Source: a candidate division WS1 bacterium (GTDB lineage: Bacteria > Armatimonadota > Zipacnadia > Zipacnadales > UBA11051). Taken from it: 38,308 bases of DNA. Positions within the stretch are counted from its first letter, which is position 1. Each line of letters begins with the position of its first letter. Position numbers and translations under genes: made by a program. Where the stretch lies: the NCBI GenBank assembly GCA_012518355.1, contig JAAYSP010000075.1, positions 1-38,308 on the forward strand, written 5' to 3'. The notes under the pieces were generated by a model. The model searched no databases and had not been told where the DNA came from. It saw only the letters and a program-made list of their open reading frames with translations. Below, piece by piece: positions 1-7,007 of this stretch.

Positions 1-691
1 GTAGAGATGGAGTGTTGCTCAGAAAAACGGACCACACCGGCTGGCGCCCTGCGGCAAACAATTCGCCGACCATCATCGCGGCGCACGCGCTGCTCAGCCC
101 ACGGCTCTGGTATGCCGGATCAGTGGCCACTCCGATGTCATCAAGCCAGGCCGCACGTGCGTAAGTGACTGCCGCCGACACCAACTGCCCGTCTGCGAGG
201 GCCGCTATCACGATGCCGTCCTCCAGTAGCTCCTCCCATGAAAGCCAGGAGTTGCGTAGCCACATCAGGTCGGGGCTGCAATGCTCAAGCAGCGGCAGGT
301 CGGCACGCGCCAGTCGCCGCAACTGTACTTCATCAGGTGGGGAGATGTGCACGTGGTCGTCCACAGTACGCTGTATGCCGGGCTCTAGCATCGCTTCTTC
401 ACCGTATACTGTGCCTACCGGTTCGAGCAGGCTGTCCACAGTCTCGTCCGGGCACCAGTACAGTCTCATGCACGGCAGGCGGGAGATCAACTCCGCCTGC
501 CACTCGGCATCATCACCGAAGATGAACGCGACGGGCTCGGATGTCTCCGTCTGGATCACGACGTTGGCCCAGTCATCGTCAGCCCACACCTGGGCGCGGC
601 GGCGTATCAGGAAGTGGAACGGTATCACGGTCCGTGTGTTCTCTCCGAGGCTTGCCATGAGGCGGGGGAAGTCGTCTGGTTGCACTTGCAT
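1..691 (-). CDS. GNAT-family N-acetyltransferase, C-terminus cut by window edge
   Basis: This reading frame is open from the ATG at 691 to the first base of the window, giving about 230 residues with the C-terminus missing. The C-terminal half reads as a GNAT acyl-CoA-binding core: a beta strand ending IGVATDPAYQ, then SRGLSSACAAMM, matching the Q/R-x-x-G-x-G/A pyrophosphate loop, followed by W-S-V-F-L-S-N-T-P-S near the edge. The layout, with a long variable N-terminal half and a late acetyl-CoA loop, resembles the PF12746-type GNAT group. The acceptor is unknown. It is downstream of the methyltransferase at 810-1754 on the same strand, with a 118-nt gap containing a hairpin, so co-transcription is possible but not shown. 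Confidence 0.8.
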   Translation of the reverse strand, partial: MQVQPDDFPRLMASLGENTRTVIPFHFLIRRRAQVWADDDWANVVIQTETSEPVAFIFGDDAEWQAELISRLPCMRLYWCPDETVDSLLEPVGTVYGEEAMLEPGIQRTVDDHVHISPPDEVQLRRLARADLPLLEHCSPDLMWLRNSWLSWEELLEDGIVIAALADGQLVSAAVTYARAAWLDDIGVATDPAYQSRGLSSACAAMMVGELFAAGRQPVWSVFLSNTPSL

Positions 692-748
692 TGGCGTCTC
701 CGCATCTGTCAGTATGCGAGCCACAGTTGCGGCTCTGGATATGATCGG

Positions 749-779
749 GTCGAGAGTGGCTACACCTGACTCTCTCGAC
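749..779 (-). other. Inverted repeat between methyltransferase and acetyltransferase genes
   Basis: GTCGAGAG at 749-756 and CTCTCGAC at 772-779 form a perfect 8-bp stem with a 15-nt loop. It sits in the 118-nt gap after the stop of the methyltransferase gene. No T-run follows on the minus strand, so it is not a canonical intrinsic terminator. It may be an attenuator, a processing site or chance. Confidence 0.3.
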
Positions 780-809
780 AGTTCTCTTCTCGCTATGACC
801 TGGCCTGCT

Positions 810-1754
810 CTATCGTGCCAGTTCAGAGGGGCAGGCTGTATCCGGGGCAAGCAGGTGCAGATGTCGCACCAGGTTATTTTTGGGCACTCTCACATGCCGC
901 AGCAGTCTCAGGCCTGCGCTTGCAGTGAACTCTTCAGTCAGTCTGATGGCGGCTACCACCGCGACACGCCGTGCAATCGTGGCCAGATTGCGTAGCAGAT
1001 CCGCATACAGCCCGTCGTGGATGCAGACGTTGCGTCCATAAGGCAGGTCGAGGATTGCCGCATCGTAACCAGCGCCCAGCCGCCGTGCATCGGCCACAAA
1101 CAGTCGTCGGGGCAGCCCCAGAGCTGTCAGGTTTTCGGCCGCCTGTGCGATCATCTTCGGATTGATGTCACAGCCGACGGCCTGTACGCCTGCAGCGAGG
1201 GCTTCGATAAGCGCCACTCCCGCCCCACAACACGGGTCAATCAGCGTGTCACCTGGTGAAGCCACCAGGTTCACCATGGCCCGCGAAAAGCGCGTTGGCA
1301 GGGAGCCGGAGAAGAAATGAGGCCGGTTTTCGTGTGAGGGCCAGTCAGGCATGTACTCGCTGACTATCGGGCCGATCGTCCACAGCTTTGAAGTGGCAAC
1401 CAGGCCGAGGCGAACGGATGGATGGGTCAGGTTTGGCCGCCCTGTGATGGCATCAGCTACTGCTATCACCGGCTCCAGCGACGTAAGTTTGTAGTCTGGA
1501 GAGGGGCAGAAGTGCTCTATGCGAAAGCCTTCCCAGGCGAGAGATTTAGCGCGGATTTCATCACACAGCTCTTGCAGGTTCGAGCCGCTAGCAGCTATGT
1601 GGGTGCATGTAGAGATCAGGGCAGCCCGCCGGATGTCTACAGCTACAGGTGCGATACCGAGGCGCCCAACTGCTTCGCAGCCGGTGAAAGCATGGAACTC
1701 GGCGGCAGCAAGCTCCTCATGCCCCTGAGGCGGCACCAGTATGTAGGCGTACAT
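810..1754 (-). CDS. Trm11-like / THUMP-class RNA (guanine-N2) methyltransferase
   Basis: This 314-residue protein is a class I SAM-dependent methyltransferase of the Trm11/TrmG10/RlmL-like type. Motif I is DPCCGAGVALIEA (about 173-185), an acidic residue closes the next strand (VGCDINP, about 193-199), and the catalytic motif IV is DLPYG (236-240), the D/N-P-P-Y variant used by N2-guanine RNA methyltransferases. The N-terminal 150 residues would be the RNA-binding part; I do not see a clear THUMP signature. The expected reaction is methyl transfer to a guanosine in tRNA or rRNA. The ATG at 1754 is 3 nt after the stop of the radical SAM gene, so the two are very likely co-transcribed. The exact target nucleotide cannot be read from sequence. 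Confidence 0.8.
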   Translation of the reverse strand: MYAYILVPPQGHEELAAAEFHAFTGCEAVGRLGIAPVAVDIRRAALISTCTHIAASGSNLQELCDEIRAKSLAWEGFRIEHFCPSPDYKLTSLEPVIAVADAITGRPNLTHPSVRLGLVATSKLWTIGPIVSEYMPDWPSHENRPHFFSGSLPTRFSRAMVNLVASPGDTLIDPCCGAGVALIEALAAGVQAVGCDINPKMIAQAAENLTALGLPRRLFVADARRLGAGYDAAILDLPYGRNVCIHDGLYADLLRNLATIARRVAVVAAIRLTEEFTASAGLRLLRHVRVPKNNLVRHLHLLAPDTACPSELAR

Positions 1755-1757
1755 GGT

Positions 1758-3341
1758 TCAGAGACCAGCTTTCGATGCCGGTGCCGTCGGCATTGCGATG
1801 ATATCCCACGGATACTGCCCGTCTCGGATGGGCGGTATGCCAATCTGATCCAGATTGCTGCCTGCTTCGGCAAACAGTCGGCGCAATTGAGAGAAGTCAA
1901 CCTGTTTGGTTGAAGCAGCCACAAGCGCCGATGCCAGATGCTCATCACCACGAGATATGGCCGTCTGTACTGCGGCCCAGCGTGCAGAGCCTGCCCGCAC
2001 CTGCACTCGAGGCAGCCTGCGCAAGGCAGTACTCACTGTTGCCAGCAACTGCCTCATCGTTCGGTAGTCGGGCACCTCGGCTGCCTGTAGGGCCGTATGG
2101 GGCTTGGGCACAAACGGGTTGATGCTGATGGTGAAGGAGCATCCCGGAAAATCGCGTGTGAGATGCTCTACTAGAGACACAATCGCGGCACGATCATGCT
2201 CAGTTTCACCTGGTAGCCCCACCAGAAAGTACAGCTTTACCGAAGTCAGTCCGGCATCAGAGGCATCCGTGATGCCCTGGAACAGTGCCTCGTCCGAGAG
2301 GCGTTTGCAGACTGACTGTCTCAAGGTTTCTGTCCCGGTTTCGGGGGCGAAGGTGACTGACTGCTGGCCTGAGGCGGCCAGAAGCTCGAAAAGCGCGCGG
2401 TTGTCACCATCGGCACGCATCGAAGACACCGATACCAGGGGCATCGGATCCATCTGCATGAGCGCATGGCATAGCTGGTCCAGGCGCGGATAGTCCGATA
2501 CCGATGCACTCACCAGCCCGATGCGTCGGGTGTGTGCCAGAGCGGACTGTATGGGCCCCAATAGAGCTTCCATGGGCCGGTTGCGCATCGGGCGATAGAT
2601 CTGTCCGGCCAGGCAGAAGCTGCAACCCTGCCTGCAGCCACGGCTCATCTCTATGAGGTAGCTATTGGCGAATTCCGTGTGTGGTGTCAGGATGGCTGTG
2701 GCGGTGATGATCTTATCGAGCATCGTTGCGTACTGTCGCTGGACCGGTGATCGTGTCATGCCGGGCACGAAGAATCCTGGTCGTGTGGACAGGTACTCGG
2801 CCCACTGGTCACGGGGCAACTGTGTCAGAGCTTGCAGATCGGGAAGCCTGGGCTCCACCTCGCCAATGTAAATGGCGTCGAACAGATTCAGCACCGGCAG
2901 CGGGTTTGCTGTGAAGCATGGTCCGCCGCCCAGCAGGAACGGGTGTGCGTCCGTACGTTCGCTTCGCCTGGGGGGGATCCCGCCCAGGTCAAGACACAGG
3001 GGCAGATTGAGCCAGTCCAGTTCGAAGGAGGTAGTCACTGCCAGCAGGTCGAAATCATCCAGTGGCGTATCAGTCTCCAGTGAGCTGAGGCGTTGTCTGT
3101 GGCGGTTCAGGCGTTCTGTCTCTTCGGTTGACGGGAGAAACGCTCGCTGGCAGGACAGTTCGTCCAGCCCGTTCAGCAGGCTGTACAGGGTGTGGACGGC
3201 CAGAGATGACATGCCTGTGTGGTAGCTGTTAGAATACAGGAGGCAAGCGCGTAGCCTGGCCTCGTCCCGTCCAGGCGAAGTTATCGCGGTCTCCGATGAT
3301 AGTAGCTGCTCTCTGGTAAGCTGATCACTTCGGGCTCTCAA
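1758..3341 (-). CDS. Radical SAM protein (TIGR03960-like, B12-binding-type N-terminus)
   Basis: This 527-residue protein has the [4Fe-4S] radical SAM signature C236-x3-C240-x2-C243 in the segment SRGCRQGCSFCLAG. The N-terminal ~200 residues resemble the degenerate cobalamin-binding-like domain of the uncharacterised TIGR03960 family: NSYHTGMSSLAVHTLY near residue 38, the SFELDWLNL segment near 105, and GGGPCFTANP near 138. Further on, SVSSMRAD and FAPETGTETLR match the core barrel strands. The likely chemistry is radical-based modification of an unknown substrate; RNA modification is plausible because it is coupled to an RNA methyltransferase. The start is a TTG at 3341, chosen because the frame is open there and a promoter with a very short leader lies just upstream. 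There is no strong ribosome-binding site. Confidence 0.8.
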   Translation of the reverse strand: MRARSDQLTREQLLSSETAITSPGRDEARLRACLLYSNSYHTGMSSLAVHTLYSLLNGLDELSCQRAFLPSTEETERLNRHRQRLSSLETDTPLDDFDLLAVTTSFELDWLNLPLCLDLGGIPPRRSERTDAHPFLLGGGPCFTANPLPVLNLFDAIYIGEVEPRLPDLQALTQLPRDQWAEYLSTRPGFFVPGMTRSPVQRQYATMLDKIITATAILTPHTEFANSYLIEMSRGCRQGCSFCLAGQIYRPMRNRPMEALLGPIQSALAHTRRIGLVSASVSDYPRLDQLCHALMQMDPMPLVSVSSMRADGDNRALFELLAASGQQSVTFAPETGTETLRQSVCKRLSDEALFQGITDASDAGLTSVKLYFLVGLPGETEHDRAAIVSLVEHLTRDFPGCSFTISINPFVPKPHTALQAAEVPDYRTMRQLLATVSTALRRLPRVQVRAGSARWAAVQTAISRGDEHLASALVAASTKQVDFSQLRRLFAEAGSNLDQIGIPPIRDGQYPWDIIAMPTAPASKAGL

Positions 3342-3358
3342 TGCGTGTCACCGTCTTC

Positions 3359-3387
3359 ACTATATCAGAGCTGTACTGGTGCCACAA
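3359..3387 (-). promoter_or_regulatory. Candidate promoter for the radical SAM operon
   Basis: On the minus strand, TTGTGG (3387-3382) is separated by exactly 17 nt from TATAGT (3364-3359). The expected transcript start, around 3352, is only about 10 nt before the TTG start codon, so the leader would be almost absent, which agrees with the lack of a strong ribosome-binding site. The -35 element is weak. Confidence 0.4.
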
Positions 3388-3520
3388 GACAGTTGTCGGC
3401 GTACACAGCACGGCCCTGCCATTTGGCCAACGGTGCTCGCATTGCAGCAATCAGCCATATCTATTGATGAGATTTTCGGTCCGGAGAAGGTGAATTGACC
3501 AATCACAGAGAAAGCTACTG

Positions 3521-3549
3521 TTGCCTGATGGAAGTATCTGCCTTATAAT
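3521..3549 (+). promoter_or_regulatory. Promoter for the ABC transporter operon
   Basis: TTGCCT at 3521-3526 and a perfect TATAAT at 3544-3549 are 17 nt apart, a good sigma70-type promoter. Transcription should start near 3556 and leave a leader of about 100 nt before the permease ATG at 3660. The 318-bp gap 3342-3659 holds this promoter and the divergent one at 3359-3387. Two short palindromes (TTGGCCAA at 3423 and ATTGCAGCAAT at 3441) lie between them and could bind a regulator, but this is unproven. Confidence 0.6.
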
Positions 3550-3659
3550 AGCGTACGCGAAGGTATTCACGTGACGGAAGTGGAACAGTCTCGTGTCGTA
3601 TTCCCATGCCGCAGGCACGTGCCTGTACAGTAGCCTAGTACCACTGGAGAGCATTTCCG

Positions 3660-4394
3660 ATGATTGATGTCGATCGACTTTTGGCAGCAAACAAGTCCGA
3701 TCATGGCGAAGAGATCCGTCGGCAGATTGTCTTGCCCTGGCCACAGGCATTTCGGATCGCTATACGCAATGTCACTCTTCGTCTCGGACGGGCGGCAATC
3801 ACAGCCACCGGCGTCATCCTGGGCATCGCCTTCCTGATGTCTGTCTGGACTCAGGCGGTTGTGGAGGAGGCGACGCAGGACGAGCAGTCAATAGCGATTG
3901 CAACTGGTGTGGGCGCATCCGAAACAGTTCTGGATGATGAGGATTTGGGCGCAGCGGCTACTACAGGTGACGAAGAGCATACGGAGGGAGCAGCGCGCCG
4001 TTCCTGGTTGGTTGTCATGTCACTGCTTGTATGCGGTGTGGGCATCACCAACTCTATGCTCATGTCGGTGACTGAGAGATTCCGCGAAATTGGCACCATG
4101 AAGTGCCTTGGCGCTATGGACGAGTTTATCGTTCGGCTGTTTCTCATTGAGACTGCCGTCCTGGGATTTTTGGGAGCGATAGTCGGTGCCATTCTCGGCC
4201 ATGTGATTATGTTGCTAGTCAGCATTATTCGCTTCGGCGTCTCAGTGGTTCCGAAGATGGACTGGGGCCAGATGCTGATTTACATAGGTTTTGCTCTTCT
4301 GATTGGTTGCGTCATATCGCTCGTCGCAGCGGTACCTCCGGCTGTTCGTGCAGCGCGGATGCCACCTGCGGCAGCTCTATCCACCGAAGTGTAG
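3660..4394 (+). CDS. Minimal MacB/FtsX-type ABC transporter permease
   Basis: This 244-residue membrane protein has the FtsX/MacB permease topology. TM1 (about 45-64) follows an amphipathic N-terminus, FRIAIRNVTLRLGR, typical of MacB-type permeases. TM2 (about 116-135) leads into the cytoplasmic coupling segment ERFREIGTMKCLGA (139-152), which contacts the ATPase in this family. TM3 is about 159-193 and TM4 about 204-226. Residues 65-115 between TM1 and TM2 are only about 50 long, acidic and low in complexity, where MacB-type proteins carry a large extracytoplasmic domain of about 200 residues. The ATG at 3660 has an upstream CTGGAGAG ribosome-binding site. It is followed after 37 nt by its ATPase. 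The cargo is unknown; the small loop argues against a typical MacB mechanism with an outer-membrane partner. Confidence 0.8.
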   Translation: MIDVDRLLAANKSDHGEEIRRQIVLPWPQAFRIAIRNVTLRLGRAAITATGVILGIAFLMSVWTQAVVEEATQDEQSIAIATGVGASETVLDDEDLGAAATTGDEEHTEGAARRSWLVVMSLLVCGVGITNSMLMSVTERFREIGTMKCLGAMDEFIVRLFLIETAVLGFLGAIVGAILGHVIMLLVSIIRFGVSVVPKMDWGQMLIYIGFALLIGCVISLVAAVPPAVRAARMPPAAALSTEV

Positions 4395-4431
4395 ATAGCG
4401 TGTTTGGCAAGTCTAGTTGGGAGGTTGTCTG

Positions 4432-5322
4432 ATGGCCAAGATCGAGTGTCCGAAATGTAAAAAAGTGATCGAGACCACCGGCCTGGTGACGGTGTGCCCC
4501 GACTGCGGTGCCGACATGCGTGAAGTCATGGAGAAGTTGGCACGGTTCGGCGACGAAGCCGCCAGGCCCAAGCTGGGGAAAGACGAGTCCATGACCACGC
4601 ACGAATTCATCGTGCGCACGAAGGGGCTCAAGAAGATCTATCGGATGGGAGATGTTGAAGTCCCCGCGCTTCGGGGCGTAGATCTAGACATTCGCCGTGG
4701 CGAATACCTGTCGATTATGGGGCCCTCTGGATCGGGTAAGTCCACCCTTTTTAACATGGTTGGTGGTCTGGACAAGCCCAGCAGCGGCACATGTTTCATC
4801 GAAGAGGTGGACATGGCGCAGCTGGACGCCTTCGAACTTGCATGGCTACGCTGTAGAAAGATTGGCTACATATTCCAGACTTTTAACCTGATTCCAGTCA
4901 TGACAGCTCTGGAAAATGTCACCCTGCCGATGATTTTCGCTGGTATGGGCTCTGACGAGATGCTGGAGCGAGGGGCATTCCTACTTGACGTAGTCGGTCT
5001 TGGCGACCGGCTGCACCACAAGCCGTTTGAGCTCTCCGGTGGTCAGCAACAGCGTGTTGCCGTGGCACGCGCCCTGGCCAACGCTCCTGCCATCATCCTG
5101 GCAGACGAGCCCACCGGTAACCTTGACTTGCAGACAGGCAAGGAGATCATTGACCTGCTCAAGCGACTGAACGCCGAAAGCGAGACTACCATCATCTCGG
5201 CCACGCACGACCTGAAGATGATTGACGTCTCTGACCGGATAGTCCATATCCGAGACGGCCAGGTGGAGCGCATTGACGAGCGTGCCGACATTGACCTTGA
5301 AGTGGGGACTCTGGGCGAATAG
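4432..5322 (+). CDS. LolD/MacB-type ABC ATPase with N-terminal zinc ribbon
   Basis: This 296-residue protein is the ATPase partner of the permease just upstream. The ATPase core has Walker A GPSGSGKST (97-105), the Q-loop IFQTFNL, the signature LSGGQQQR (201-208), Walker B AIILADEP (220-227) and the H-loop ATHD, all typical of the LolD/MacB/FtsE group. Ahead of it lies an extra ~50-residue segment with C6-x2-C9 and C22-x2-C25 (CPKC, CPDC), a probable zinc ribbon not found in standard LolD or MacB ATPases. The ATG at 4432 was preferred over a TTG 15 nt upstream because GGGAGG lies 7 nt before it. An internal ATG at 4591, just before the core domain, could give a ribbon-free form; this is speculative. 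Walker motifs are intact, so the enzyme should be active. Confidence 0.9.
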   Translation: MAKIECPKCKKVIETTGLVTVCPDCGADMREVMEKLARFGDEAARPKLGKDESMTTHEFIVRTKGLKKIYRMGDVEVPALRGVDLDIRRGEYLSIMGPSGSGKSTLFNMVGGLDKPSSGTCFIEEVDMAQLDAFELAWLRCRKIGYIFQTFNLIPVMTALENVTLPMIFAGMGSDEMLERGAFLLDVVGLGDRLHHKPFELSGGQQQRVAVARALANAPAIILADEPTGNLDLQTGKEIIDLLKRLNAESETTIISATHDLKMIDVSDRIVHIRDGQVERIDERADIDLEVGTLGE

Positions 5323-5429
5323 CAGTTGTCCCGTCCGGGTGCATCGGCGCGTCTGTATTCGCTACAGGCATATATCGCACCATGCCGGTGGCGCAGCCAT
5401 AGCTATACATACGTATGTCTGATTTGAGA

Positions 5430-5457
5430 ACGGCGGTCACTTGAGGGCCGCTGTTTT
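5430..5457 (+). terminator. Intrinsic terminator after the ABC operon
   Basis: ACGGCGGTC (5430-5438) pairs with GGCCGCTGT (5446-5454) with two G-T wobbles around a 7-nt loop, and a TTTT run follows directly. It lies about 110 nt after the ATPase stop. Confidence 0.65.
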
Positions 5458-5458
5458 C

Positions 5459-5909
5459 ATTTCGTGATACCTATCTTACTGCACTGCGAACAGTACCACA
5501 TGCGTGGCCGGTTCATGAGTGGAGTTGCGCCATGTCGGCGTGATAGTGGGCAGTACAGTTGGAGTATCGGATATCGGCGTAGCAAGTTGCAGTGAGTGCA
5601 TCGAGTAAGCTGGCGCAGGTAGAGCACCTTTCCGATCTGGCAGGCCACCCCATCATGTCCTGAATGCAGGCAGGCGATGTCCATTTTTGCAGGAGCTGAT
5701 GTGATGTGCCGTGCTGATCTGTGGCCCGTCCATTCTCGGCAGCAAATTGTGTAGCGATGTCTTGCCGGAGAGCCACGTGAAGAGTGCTGGTGCTAATTCG
5801 CGTGATTAGCCGCGCACGTAGAGGGTATAATAAGTACATATCCTGGTACGCATGTTGTGACACCAGCTGGACAGATGATTGTCAGTGGATGGCTGGCGAT
5901 CTTCCCTTT
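5459..5909. other. Intergenic stretch with no convincing gene
   Basis: About 450 bp between the terminator and the pilin promoter. Short reading frames exist on the minus strand, up to about 116 codons, but they have cysteine- and histidine-rich, irregular compositions, no ribosome-binding sites and no recognisable motifs. A TATAAT at 5825-5830 is present on the plus strand without a good -35 partner. I see no tRNA or known structured RNA here. Confidence 0.5.
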
Positions 5910-5936
5910 TTGCCTGGATAAGTTCAGTGCTATAAT
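5910..5936 (+). promoter_or_regulatory. Promoter for the pseudopilin gene
   Basis: A perfect TATAAT at 5931-5936 is preceded by TTGCCT at 5910-5915 (15-nt spacer) or, read one base earlier, TTTGCC with 16 nt. The start point should be near 5943, giving a leader of about 120 nt. The same TTGCC-type -35 occurs at the ABC operon promoter. Confidence 0.5.
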
Positions 5937-5942
5937 TGAGTA

Positions 5943-6025
5943 AACCAGCCATGTGCAGCATCTCTGGTTATGCCAGGGGCAAACGCTGTGAGTCTGCAAC
6001 CCCCTGCTAACACGGTGGGGCCGTG
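5943..6025 (+). promoter_or_regulatory. Folded 5' leader of the pseudopilin mRNA, possible riboswitch-like element
   Basis: Three consecutive helices can be drawn right after the predicted start site. AACCAG near 5943 pairs with CTGGTT near 5964. CAGGGG (5974-5979) pairs with CCCCTG (6001-6006), enclosing CAAACGCTGTGAGTCTGCAA. CACGG (6011-6015) pairs with CCGTG (6021-6025). The GGGGCAAAC start and the internal G(T)CTGCAA segment recall the c-di-GMP-I (GEMM) riboswitch core, which often controls pilin genes, but the canonical GACGCAAAG segment and the GAAA tetraloop are absent. I therefore call it a structured leader, not a GEMM riboswitch. Confidence 0.35.
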
Positions 6026-6065
6026 CATATTACTCTAGGTATTCACAGTTAGGAGTGCATTGCGG

Positions 6066-6836
6066 ATGAAGGCAGATGCAGGCAGAAAAGGTTTTACATT
6101 GGTCGAACTTTTAACGGTCATAGCAATTATCGCGTTGCTGGCCGCCATGCTATTTCCCGTGTTCAGTCGTGCACGCGCCAAGAGCCAGCAGACGACATGT
6201 CTGAGCAATTTGAGCCAGCTGGGCAAGGCCTTTGGCATGTACATGCAAGATAGTGGAGGCTTCGTGCCGACCTGGTGCCTGGTCAACAACAGTCCAGCCA
6301 ATCCTCCGGCTGACCCGATGGCCCCAACCGCCTTGACCTGGGATGTCACACTGATGCCATACATCCGTAATGCAGAAATCGTGAAGTGTGCCAGCAATCC
6401 GAACAATCTTGGGCGCCGCGCGCGTGCCTACTCAATTGCCCAGTATACCCAGAAGCGTGTGGACGGGCAGATAAACGCCGGATGGGCCGCCCTTCGTGGC
6501 GTTTACCAGGACGAGATCCCGGCGCCTTCACGTACTGTCCTGTTGTTCGAGAAGGGTGACGGAGCGCCGGGCTCATGGGGAGATGCACTGGGGCAAAACG
6601 TGTTCGAGTCTCATGAGCATAAGGAATCTGAAGACTATCCCAGTGGCGCCTCCTGGAGTGAGGCCATGTTCCACTTCGATGGCAAAAATATCCTGTACCT
6701 GGATGGCCATGCACAGTTTGCCATCAAAGGTCAGTATCCCTTCAGCCACAAATCCACTCGCAACGGCTCCCTGACCGGTACCGTCTGGGTAGCGGGGCGT
6801 CAGGCGGATGGTGGCGATTGGCCTGAGCGCGACTGA
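6066..6836 (+). CDS. Type IV pilin-like / type II secretion pseudopilin with H-X9-DG motif
   Basis: This 256-residue protein starts with a short basic leader and the prepilin peptidase site K-G|F-T-L-V-E, followed by the hydrophobic helix LLTVIAIIALLAAMLFPVF (about 15-34). The conserved continuation SRARAKSQQTTCLSNLSQLG matches the DUF1559-like pseudopilins abundant in Armatimonadota and Planctomycetota. Near the C-terminus, FHFDGKNILYLDG fits the H-X9-DG motif of this group exactly. The protein should be cleaved and N-methylated by a prepilin peptidase and remain in the inner membrane or assemble into a pseudopilus. I chose the ATG at 6066 over the TTG at 6060 because TAGGAG at 6050-6055 gives better spacing. 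It is a single-gene unit with its own promoter, folded leader and terminator. Confidence 0.88.
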   Translation: MKADAGRKGFTLVELLTVIAIIALLAAMLFPVFSRARAKSQQTTCLSNLSQLGKAFGMYMQDSGGFVPTWCLVNNSPANPPADPMAPTALTWDVTLMPYIRNAEIVKCASNPNNLGRRARAYSIAQYTQKRVDGQINAGWAALRGVYQDEIPAPSRTVLLFEKGDGAPGSWGDALGQNVFESHEHKESEDYPSGASWSEAMFHFDGKNILYLDGHAQFAIKGQYPFSHKSTRNGSLTGTVWVAGRQADGGDWPERD

Positions 6837-6872
6837 GCCACAGGTACCGCGACACCTGCCCGACTTGACCAT

Positions 6873-6908
6873 AACGCCCTCTACCATCTGCACGTAGAGG
6901 GCGTTTTC
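6873..6908 (+). terminator. Intrinsic terminator after the pseudopilin gene
   Basis: AACGCCCTCTAC (6873-6884) and GTAGAGGGCGTT (6894-6905) form a perfect 12-bp stem with a 9-nt loop, and the 3' arm runs into TTTT. It lies 36 nt after the pilin stop. This is the clearest terminator in the window. Confidence 0.9.
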
Positions 6909-7007
6909 GTGATATCATAGGGAGGATAACGCACACCGACGGGGAAATGGAGTGCGTACGTAGACACGAACAATTGCGCTTGAATGCAGCGCATCGGAGG
7001 CATGACA

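Noticed and set aside
165..995. Long plus-strand reading frame opposite the GNAT and methyltransferase genes
   Set aside because: Serine- and arginine-rich irregular translation, no ribosome-binding site, and it is antisense to two genes with clear motifs.
5513..5863. Minus-strand frame of 116 codons in the gap before the pilin gene
   Set aside because: No motif, no ribosome-binding site, irregular composition; probably chance.
5943..6025. Canonical c-di-GMP-I (GEMM) riboswitch
   Set aside because: GGCAAAC is present, but the GAAA tetraloop and GACGCAAAG core are missing, so only a structured leader is reported.
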